Positions 1-5,818 of a DNA stretch of 9,114 bases are shown here, piece after piece (the first letter of the stretch is position 1; every line of letters begins with the position of its first letter). Made by a program: the position numbers and the translations under genes. The notes under the pieces were generated by a model. That model made no database searches. It was not told where the DNA came from and saw only the letters and a list, made by a program, of their open reading frames with translations. The stretch covers positions 1 to 9,114 of the forward strand of contig CAMHDB010000065.1 of NCBI GenBank assembly GCA_946183715.1, in the 5' to 3' direction. The stretch comes from an uncultured Oscillibacter sp. (lineage in GTDB: Bacteria > Bacillota > Clostridia > Oscillospirales > Oscillospiraceae).

Positions 1-2
1 TC

Positions 3-1175
3 GTCGACCATCTGGGAATCGGACAGCGGCAGTTAATCGAAATCCTGAAAGGCCTCTCGCAGGATTCCAAACTGCTCATCATGGACGAACCGACGGCTTC
101 CCTGTCGGGCAAGGAGGCCGAAAGCCTGTTCCGGATTATCAATACGCTCCGCAGTGAGGGCGTGTCGATTATCTACATCTCCCACCGTCTGGAAGAGGTC
201 TACATGCTCTCCGACCGCCTGACGATTCTCCGCGACGGCAAGAACGCGGCGGTTCTCGAAAAGAAGGACATCATCCCCGCGAAAGTCATTGAGACCATGA
301 TAGGCAAAGTCGTCGACGAATCGGCGGGTTCCAAAAAACAGCTCCACTCCGAACCGGGCGCGGAAGTGCGTCTGGACGTGCGCGGCCTCACCGACAAGTC
401 CGACCGTTTCCGCAACATCAGCTTTCAGGTACACCGCGGCGAAATCCTCGGCCTCGGCGGCCTGATTGGCGCGGGGCGTACAGAGGTTGTACGGGCGATT
501 TACGGCGTGGACAAAGCCGCGTCGGGCGAAGTCTGGCTCGACGGCAAGAAGCTCGACCCGTCGCCGAAGAATAGTATCAAAGAGGGTATCGGATTCGTAC
601 CCGAAGACCGTCGCGGACAGGGCTTCATTCCGTTGCTGTCGACTACGAAGAACGTCGCGCTGACAAACTACGACATTGTCAAGACAAACAGGGTATTCGG
701 TCCCGCCGGAGACCTCGCCACCGCGATTTCCGACGCCGACGAACTCGCTATGGGCAAGCGCGCCATTGAGGAAATCGACATCCGCCCCAACGACCCCGAA
801 AAGCAAGTCGGGCTGATGTCGGGCGGCAACGCGCAGAAAGTCGTACTCGGAAAGTGGCTCATGCGCGACCTGAAACTGCTCATCGTCGACGAACCCACGG
901 CGGGTATCGACGTGGGCGCGAAGGACGAAATTTACCAGATTCTGGAGAAGCTCGCCAAAGAGGGCGTCGCGGTCATCGTCGTGACTTCCGACTTGCAGGA
1001 ACTGCTCCGCGTGTCGCACCGTATTCTGGTCATGCGCAAGGGCGACATCGTGCGAGAGTTCAAAAACGAAGTGGTCACGCAGTCGCGGATTCTCTCCGCC
1101 GGACAGGGCGTCGCGGAGGAGGAAGCCGTAGAAGAGGCCGTAGAGATTGAGAAAGCGGAGGAGGGGGACGTATGA
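3..1175 (+). CDS. Sugar ABC transporter ATP-binding protein, RbsA/MglA type (5' partial)
   Basis: This is the ATPase subunit that powers import of a sugar through the membrane permease encoded next. The window opens inside the first nucleotide-binding domain: 390 residues are visible where the family usually has about 500, so roughly 110-120 N-terminal residues, including Walker A of domain 1, are missing. Visible in domain 1 are a degenerate signature motif (LGIGQRQ, residues 4-10), Walker B with D-loop (LLIMDEPTASL, 24-34) and the switch histidine (YISHRLEEV, 58-66). Domain 2 has the lysine-less Walker A typical of this family (GLIGAGRTE, about 153-161), a PEDRRGQG motif (about 200-207), signature MSGGNAQKV (about 272-280) and Walker B LLIVDEPTAGID (about 292-303). 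A Glu/Val-rich acidic tail of about 20 residues ends the protein. The stop overlaps the permease start by four bases (ATGA), indicating coupled translation. The tandem domains identify a carbohydrate importer, but the substrate cannot be read from this subunit. Confidence 0.95.
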   Translation, partial: VDHLGIGQRQLIEILKGLSQDSKLLIMDEPTASLSGKEAESLFRIINTLRSEGVSIIYISHRLEEVYMLSDRLTILRDGKNAAVLEKKDIIPAKVIETMIGKVVDESAGSKKQLHSEPGAEVRLDVRGLTDKSDRFRNISFQVHRGEILGLGGLIGAGRTEVVRAIYGVDKAASGEVWLDGKKLDPSPKNSIKEGIGFVPEDRRGQGFIPLLSTTKNVALTNYDIVKTNRVFGPAGDLATAISDADELAMGKRAIEEIDIRPNDPEKQVGLMSGGNAQKVVLGKWLMRDLKLLIVDEPTAGIDVGAKDEIYQILEKLAKEGVAVIVVTSDLQELLRVSHRILVMRKGDIVREFKNEVVTQSRILSAGQGVAEEEAVEEAVEIEKAEEGDV

Positions 1176-2161
1176 ACAATATCAACTGGGGCAAGTACAG
1201 CAAGCCTATTATTCTCGTCGCCCTCGTCGTCGCGCTGACGGTGCTCCGCGGTACGACCTTCCTTTCCGTGGGCAATATCGCGAATGTCCTCTGGTCGGTC
1301 TCCGTCATCGGAATCATGGTCTGCGGTACGATTTTCGTCTTTCTGCTGGGCGGCATTGACCTCTCCATTGCGACGCTGTGCGGCTTCTGCGCCGTAACCG
1401 TCGTGGAGGTCATCCACTATTTCCACGATACCGGCCTCGGGCTGTTCGTCGGAATCCTCGCCGCGATTGCCGTCGGGGCCCTCGCCGGACTCTTCCACGG
1501 CTTCATTATTACCCGGTTCGGCGTCCCGGCGTTCCTCGTGACGTTCGCCTCGCAGAGTATCTTTCAGGGGCTGTCGATGGTCGTCACCAACAACAAAATC
1601 GTGAGCTGTACGGCACCCGCCGCCTTTACGGCTATCGGCTCCGTGAAGATTCTCGGCTTCCCCCTGCCTATCTATTTCATGATTTTAATGGCCCTCCTGA
1701 GCTGGTTCGTACTCCGCAAGACGGTTTTCGGGCGCTACGTCTACTCCGTCGGCGGCAACGCGACCGCCTCGGAAATCTCGGGCATTAACGTCAGGCGCGT
1801 GACGATTATCTGCTATGTACTCTCCGGCGTAACGACCGCTATCGGCGGCATTATTCTGGCGTCCATGACACAGCAGGCCGCCGCCGCCACGGGTTCCGGC
1901 TATACCAACGACGTGATTACGGCGGGCGTCATCGGCGGCGTAAGCCTCCTCGGCGGAGAGGGCACCGTACCCGGCGCGATTTTTGGCGCGGTGCTCATGG
2001 GACTGCTCAACAACGGCCTGAACCTGTTAAGCGTGCCTTCCACGCAGACCGGGCTTGTCAAGGGGCTTGTGATTATCGTAGCCGTCGCGTTCGACGCCAT
2101 GCAGCACGCCGACCAGTCGCGGAAGAAAGTCCGCAAGGTCGTGAAGAAAACCGCCTCTTAA
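1172..2161 (+). CDS. Sugar ABC transporter permease, RbsC type (BPD_transp_2 family)
   Basis: This is the integral-membrane subunit forming the translocation channel with the preceding ATPase. At 329 residues it has the normal family length (about 320-340). Hydrophobic stretches that look like membrane helices lie around residues 11-25, 38-60, 65-80, 89-112, 115-137, 160-181, 210-230, 245-262, 265-286 and 293-309. Family hallmarks are GGIDLSIATLCG (60-71), FLVTFASQSIFQGL (121-134) and the ATPase-coupling loop FGRYVYSVGGNATASEISGINV-like segment (about 187-207). A small lysine/arginine-rich cytoplasmic C-terminus (RKKVRKVVKK) follows. The start is supported by a purine-rich Shine-Dalgarno stretch, GGAGGAGGG at 1157-1165, and by the ATGA overlap with the ATPase gene. 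The stop codon sits at the top of an 8-bp hairpin. RbsC-type permeases carry pentoses, hexoses or polyols; substrate choice depends on a binding protein not seen here. Confidence 0.95.
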   Translation: MNNINWGKYSKPIILVALVVALTVLRGTTFLSVGNIANVLWSVSVIGIMVCGTIFVFLLGGIDLSIATLCGFCAVTVVEVIHYFHDTGLGLFVGILAAIAVGALAGLFHGFIITRFGVPAFLVTFASQSIFQGLSMVVTNNKIVSCTAPAAFTAIGSVKILGFPLPIYFMILMALLSWFVLRKTVFGRYVYSVGGNATASEISGINVRRVTIICYVLSGVTTAIGGIILASMTQQAAAATGSGYTNDVITAGVIGGVSLLGGEGTVPGAIFGAVLMGLLNNGLNLLSVPSTQTGLVKGLVIIVAVAFDAMQHADQSRKKVRKVVKKTAS

Positions 2162-2171
2162 GAAAGAGGCG
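2152..2171 (+). other. RNA hairpin spanning the permease stop codon
   Basis: CGCCTCTT (2152-2159) pairs perfectly with AAGAGGCG (2164-2171) around the loop AAGA, which holds most of the TAA stop. No run of T follows, so it is not a standard intrinsic terminator. It could shield the 3' end of the transporter message from exonucleases. The structure is seen in the sequence; the role is inferred. Confidence 0.5.
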
Positions 2172-2204
2172 TGAGTTAGCCGCATAAATTCAGAGTGGCG
2201 CTGT

Positions 2205-2229
2205 CCTCTCCCGCGCCGCGCGGGGGAGG
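2205..2229 (+). other. GC-rich hairpin between permease and hydrolase genes
   Basis: CCTCTCCCGC (2205-2214) pairs with GCGGGGGAGG (2220-2229) over a 5-base loop, giving a 10-bp stem with one G-T wobble. The sequence after it (GCGTTTGTAG) has no T-tract, and the strong ribosome-binding site AAAGGAGG (2243-2250) of the next gene follows 13 bases later. The placement, just upstream of a Shine-Dalgarno site inside an operon, matches the hairpin at 3182-3206. RNA processing, stabilisation or partial attenuation are possible roles. Confidence 0.5.
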
Positions 2230-2254
2230 GCGTTTGTAGTGTAAAGGAGGAGCT

Positions 2255-3169
2255 ATGAAAAAAATCGACGCGCACCTGCACCTCGCGAAAGTCGTGGCGG
2301 GCTACTGCCGCCGGGGCGAACTCCGCGCCGTCGGCGGGGGCCGCGCCCGCTGGGGCAACGGGGAGGAGTTCCAGCTTTTCCCGACCAACGGCGACTACGG
2401 CGACGACTGTTTCCTCGCCGAACAGGCCCTCAAACTCATGGACCGCAACGGCGTGGAGCGCGCCGTACTCATGAACGGCAGTATGTACGGCTTCCAGAAC
2501 GGCTACCACGAGGAACTGCTCGAAAAGTACCCCGACCGTTTCTGCCCGTCGTGCGAGGTCGACCCGTTCGCGACAAACCATATGGCGGCGCTGGAGCGGT
2601 TCCTGTTCAAGAAGCACTTCCACCTCGTGAAGTTTGAAATCAGCTCGGGCGGCGGTCTGATGGGCTGTCACGACCCGTTCGTGATTTCCGGCCCCCGTAT
2701 GATGGAGATTTACAAGCTCATCGAACAGCACAAGGGCGTCGTGGCGCTCGACGTGGGCGACATCGGCATGGAGAGCCACCAGACGACCGCGCTTTTGCGT
2801 ATTTCCGACCGCTGTCCGGATTTGAAAGTTGTCGTGTGCCACCTGCTGGCCCCCATGCGCGAAAGACGCCGCGAGTGGATAGCCGAACTGGAAATGCTCA
2901 AACAGTCGAACGTGTACTTTGACGTGGCGGCTATGCCGAAAATCATGAAGCCCGACGCGTACCCCTACCCGGAGACCGTCGACTACCTGAAAATGGCGGC
3001 GGACATCGTGGGCACCGGACACCTCATGTGGGGCACGGACGCGCCGTTCGCCGCCACGCAGGACACCTACGAACACCTCACCGACTACCTCGAAAAGTCC
3101 GACGCCTTTACAGACGCCGAAAAGGCCGATATCTACTACAATACCGCGAAGCAGGTCTATTTCCCGTGA
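2255..3169 (+). CDS. Amidohydrolase-family TIM-barrel metal-dependent hydrolase (PF04909-like)
   Basis: This 304-residue cytoplasmic protein is a predicted metal-dependent hydrolase or decarboxylase of the amidohydrolase superfamily; the reaction and substrate are not known. The metal-binding motif D-A-H-L-H is at residues 5-9 at the end of strand 1. A later histidine (VVVCHLLAP, H196) and the C-terminal aspartate of the WGTDAP motif (D262) complete the recognisable active-site set. The motif is followed by the family's typical helix and the closing YYNTAKQVY segment (294-302), which resembles the 'iLynNA.rly' end of PF04909 proteins. The mid-barrel strand reads VVALDVGDIG (162-171), with aspartate where many relatives carry histidine. 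The start has a near-perfect Shine-Dalgarno site, AAAGGAGG at 2243-2250. There is no signal peptide. Its place between a sugar transporter and sugar enzymes suggests work on a sugar derivative; relatives include sugar-acid lactonases, so a lactonase is possible but unproven. Confidence 0.85.
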   Translation: MKKIDAHLHLAKVVAGYCRRGELRAVGGGRARWGNGEEFQLFPTNGDYGDDCFLAEQALKLMDRNGVERAVLMNGSMYGFQNGYHEELLEKYPDRFCPSCEVDPFATNHMAALERFLFKKHFHLVKFEISSGGGLMGCHDPFVISGPRMMEIYKLIEQHKGVVALDVGDIGMESHQTTALLRISDRCPDLKVVVCHLLAPMRERRREWIAELEMLKQSNVYFDVAAMPKIMKPDAYPYPETVDYLKMAADIVGTGHLMWGTDAPFAATQDTYEHLTDYLEKSDAFTDAEKADIYYNTAKQVYFP

Positions 3170-3181
3170 TACAGGAAACGC

Positions 3182-3206
3182 CCCCTCCGTCACGCTGGCG
3201 GAGGGG
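3182..3206 (+). other. GC-rich hairpin between hydrolase and dehydrogenase genes
   Basis: CCCCTCCGTCA (3182-3192) pairs with TGGCGGAGGGG (3196-3206) over the 3-base loop CGC, with one G-T pair; CG/CG at 3179-3180 and 3207-3208 could extend it past a bulged C. No T-run follows, so read-through into the next gene is expected. The core 'CCTCCGTCACGCTG...CGGAGG' resembles intergenic hairpins I recall as common in Oscillospiraceae genomes. It lies 18 bases before the AGGAG ribosome-binding site of the dehydrogenase gene. Confidence 0.55.
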
Positions 3207-3236
3207 CGCGCGAATCGCACAGAAGGAGTATGAGAC

Positions 3237-4223
3237 ATGAAAAAACTCGTCAGCCTGTACGGCGTCCCCTCCCCGCTCTACAACGAGATGAACGACCGCG
3301 CGCGGGAGTACGCCGCCGGGAGGAATCTCGAATACGTCTGGGTTCCGCAGACGCCGTTCAGCCCCGAAAGCGCCGTCGCGGCCTTGCGCGGTGCCGACGC
3401 CGGGATTATCGACGTACAGACCTACGACAACGCAATCTTTTCGCAGATTAAGGACAGCGTAAAGTTACTGGTTCGCTACGGCGTGGGCTTTGAGGCGGTC
3501 AACCTCCCCGACGCGTCCGCGAACGGTATCGCAATCGCGCGCACGACCGGGGCCAACGCCGAGGCCGTCGCCGAAATGGCTATGGCCATGATTCTGGGCG
3601 CCAAGCGGCAGTTGATTCACAACCGCCTCGTGACGAACTCCGGCAAGTGGGGCGCGAAGAGCGTCGGCGGCGAAATGCGCGGCAAGAAATTAGGCCTTCT
3701 GGGCTACGGCATGATTTCCAAAATCCTCGCGAAGCTGTTTAGCGGCTACGACGTGGAAGTATTGGCCTACGACCCGTTCCAGTCGGCGGAGGCGATGAAG
3801 GCCGCCGGGGCGCGGAAAGTCGAACTCGACGAGCTTTTCCGGGAGGCCGACGCCATCAGTATCCACATTCCGTACACGGATGAGGCCTACCACCTTGTCA
3901 ACGCCGAACGTCTGGCGATGATGAAGAAAAACGCCGTGCTGGTGTGTACGGCGCGGGGGAACATCGTCGACGAGGCGGCGCTCTACGAGGCGCTCAAGAA
4001 CGGGACGATTCTCGGCGCGGGGCTGGACGTGTACGCGGAGGAGCCGCTTCCGGCGGATTCGCCGTTGCTGACGCTGGACAACGTCATTTTGACGCCGCAC
4101 GTCGCCGCGCAGACGGAAGACGCCCTGTGGGCCATGTACAAGAAGGCGATTGATATCGCGGCGGACTTCTTCGAGGGCAGGGACATAGGCCGGGACTTGC
4201 TCAACCCGGATTACAAGGCCTGA
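3237..4223 (+). CDS. D-isomer-specific 2-hydroxyacid dehydrogenase, NAD-dependent
   Basis: This predicted cytoplasmic oxidoreductase interconverts a D-2-hydroxyacid and a 2-ketoacid with NAD(H); the family includes phosphoglycerate, lactate, glycerate/hydroxypyruvate and glyoxylate enzymes. Its 328 residues match the short forms, without the regulatory ACT domain of many SerA proteins. The catalytic domain is split around the NAD-binding domain. Seen are the substrate-loop RYGVGFEAVN (80-89), the dinucleotide-binding LGLLGYGMIS (152-161) ending in the ribose-binding aspartate of AYDP (D179), the TARGNIVDE segment with catalytic Arg240, the acid pair partner in DVYAEEP (E269), and the catalytic histidine in TPHVAAQT (H288). 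The last glycine of the usual GxGxxG is a serine (S161). The ATG at 3237 is preferred because AGGAG (3224-3228) lies 8 bases upstream; the earlier ATG at 3230 is in another frame. In a sugar operon it may reduce or oxidise an aldonic or keto acid; the exact substrate is unknown. Confidence 0.9.
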   Translation: MKKLVSLYGVPSPLYNEMNDRAREYAAGRNLEYVWVPQTPFSPESAVAALRGADAGIIDVQTYDNAIFSQIKDSVKLLVRYGVGFEAVNLPDASANGIAIARTTGANAEAVAEMAMAMILGAKRQLIHNRLVTNSGKWGAKSVGGEMRGKKLGLLGYGMISKILAKLFSGYDVEVLAYDPFQSAEAMKAAGARKVELDELFREADAISIHIPYTDEAYHLVNAERLAMMKKNAVLVCTARGNIVDEAALYEALKNGTILGAGLDVYAEEPLPADSPLLTLDNVILTPHVAAQTEDALWAMYKKAIDIAADFFEGRDIGRDLLNPDYKA

Positions 4224-4245
4224 CGCACGAAAGCGGGGAAGCAGT

Positions 4246-5781
4246 ATGCGTTACTATATCGGCCTCGACAACGGCGGCACCGCCACCAAGGCTGCGTTAT
4301 TCGACGGCAACGGCAGGGAATTAGGCTCTTTCGGCATGTCGACGCGCTCCCTTGCCCTGAAACCCGGGTTCATGGAGCGCGACATGGAGGAAATGTGGGA
4401 GGCCAATTGCGCCGTCGTGCGCGGCGTACTCGAAAAGACCGGGGTCAATCCGGCGGAAATCGCGGGCGTCGGCGTCTCCGGACACGGGAAAGGGCTGTAC
4501 CTGTGGGGCAGGGACGGGAAACCGCTCCGTAACGGCATTATCTCGACCGACAACCGCGCGTGGGAGTACGTCCGCGACTGGAAGCGCGACGGCACCGAGG
4601 AGAAAGCCTTCGCGTATTCCTGCCAGCATTTGATGTCCTGCCAGCCCGTGGCGCTGCTGGCGTGGCTGCGCGACAACGAGCCCGAGAACTACCGGAATAT
4701 TCAGTACGTCTTCGAGTGCAAGGACTACGTGCGCTTCCGCCTGACCGGAAAGCCCGGGGCCGAAATCACGGACTACTCCGGCTCCGGCCTCATGAACCTG
4801 AAAACAGGTACTTTCGACAAGGAATTGCTCGACCTGTTCGGAATCGGAGACGTATGGGACGCCCTGCCGCCGCTGTGCCGCGCGACGGAAATCGCGGGGA
4901 GCGTGTCGGAGGAGGCGTCGGCGCGCTGTGGGATTCCCGCCGGGACGCCCGTTATAGGCGGGATGTTCGACATTAACGCCTGCGCAATCGCGGCGGGCGT
5001 GACCGACCCCGACAAAGTGTGCATGATTGCCGGAACGTGGTCGATTAACGAGTACATCCGCAGGGAACCCGTACTCGACGGCACCGTGCAAATGAACTCC
5101 CTCTTCGCCCTCCCCGGCTACTACCTCATAGAGGAATCGTCGCCGACTTCCGCCGGGAATCTGACGTGGTTCGTCAAGCAAATCATCCCAGAGTTGGAGC
5201 GGCAAGTGTCCGCCGACGGCGAGAGCGTCTACGACCTCCTCGACGACAGCGTAGAGAGTATCCCGCCGTCGGAGTTCACGCCGATTTTCCTGCCGTTCCT
5301 GATGGCCTCGAACGTACACCCGAACGCCAAAGGCTGTTTTATCGGCATGAGCGCGGCGCACACGCGGGAGCACATCGCGCGGAGTATCTTCGAGGGCGTG
5401 ACGTTCTGCCACCGCTACCACTACGAGCGCCTCTTAAAAACGCGCCGGACGCCCCCGACAGTCATCCGGTTAGCGGGCGGCGCGGCGCGCGCGCGCGTAT
5501 GGGCGCAGATGTTCGCCGACGTGATGCGCACGCCCGTCGAGACCCTACAGGCCAACGAGACCGGGGCGCTGGGTATCGCAATCGCGACGGCGGCGGCCAC
5601 GGGGGAGTACGCGTCGCTGGAGGAGGCCACGGAGCATATGGCGTCCTTCTCCCGCACGATTTACCCCGACGCCGGGCGCGCCGACATTTACGATAAGAAG
5701 TACCGCCTCTATGTCCGGGCCATTGAGTGTCTCGACGGGCTGTGGGACGATATGCAGAAGGTCATCGACGGAAAGGCCTGA
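4246..5781 (+). CDS. FGGY-family carbohydrate kinase, LyxK/XylB-like
   Basis: This kinase phosphorylates a sugar, most likely a ketose, with ATP, the step that traps it for central metabolism. It is full length at 511 residues (family about 490-530). The N-terminal domain begins IGLDNGGTATKAALFD (5-20), the phosphate-binding strand. Sugar-contact segments include SGHGKGLYLWG (78-88), NGIISTDNRA (96-105) and GGMFDINACA (238-247), where D242 is the expected catalytic base. The C-terminal domain has IAGTWSINEY (261-270), SSPTSAGNLTWF (298-309), the nucleotide-binding RLAGGAARARVWAQMFADV (408-426) and TGALGIAIATA (439-449). From memory the segments SGHGKGLYLWG, ISTDNRA and EESSPTSAGNLTWF parallel E. 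coli L-xylulose kinase LyxK more closely than XylB, so L-xylulose or another ketose is a reasonable guess. The Shine-Dalgarno site is modest (GGGGA, 4235-4239), and the gene begins 22 bases after the dehydrogenase gene. It is the last gene of the operon; its stop abuts a terminator. Confidence 0.9.
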   Translation: MRYYIGLDNGGTATKAALFDGNGRELGSFGMSTRSLALKPGFMERDMEEMWEANCAVVRGVLEKTGVNPAEIAGVGVSGHGKGLYLWGRDGKPLRNGIISTDNRAWEYVRDWKRDGTEEKAFAYSCQHLMSCQPVALLAWLRDNEPENYRNIQYVFECKDYVRFRLTGKPGAEITDYSGSGLMNLKTGTFDKELLDLFGIGDVWDALPPLCRATEIAGSVSEEASARCGIPAGTPVIGGMFDINACAIAAGVTDPDKVCMIAGTWSINEYIRREPVLDGTVQMNSLFALPGYYLIEESSPTSAGNLTWFVKQIIPELERQVSADGESVYDLLDDSVESIPPSEFTPIFLPFLMASNVHPNAKGCFIGMSAAHTREHIARSIFEGVTFCHRYHYERLLKTRRTPPTVIRLAGGAARARVWAQMFADVMRTPVETLQANETGALGIAIATAAATGEYASLEEATEHMASFSRTIYPDAGRADIYDKKYRLYVRAIECLDGLWDDMQKVIDGKA

Positions 5782-5818
5782 AAAGACATTCCCCCGTGTC
5801 AACGGGGGAGTGTCTTTT
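5781..5818. terminator. Bidirectional intrinsic terminator between the sugar operon and flagellin gene
   Basis: Bases 5781-5797 pair with 5802-5818 over the loop GTCA: a 17-bp stem with a C5/G5 core and only one G-T wobble. The A-run before the stem and TTTT after it give a T-tract in both directions (TGTCTTTTATT on plus, TGTCTTTTCAG on minus). It therefore ends both the kinase transcript and the convergent flagellin transcript. Its left edge touches the kinase TGA, and its right edge overlaps the flagellin stop by two bases. Confidence 0.9.

Noticed and set aside
33..1019. Long minus-strand open frame (328 codons) opposite the ABC ATPase gene; similar ones at 2027-3238 and 4321-5421
   Set aside because: Each lies antisense to a gene with clear family motifs, in the frame where GC-rich codon bias removes stops. 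The translations are His/Arg/Val/Asp-rich without recognisable domains or ribosome sites.
2235..2245. 11-base direct repeat TGTAGTGTAAA, also at 7256-7266
   Set aside because: Two distant copies, one next to a Shine-Dalgarno sequence and one in an unrelated intergenic region, with no shared flanks; most likely coincidence.
5485..5500. Alternating GCGCGCGCGCGCGTAT tract with Z-DNA potential
   Set aside because: It encodes the conserved nucleotide-binding segment of the FGGY kinase (GGAARARVW), so coding demand and GC bias explain it.
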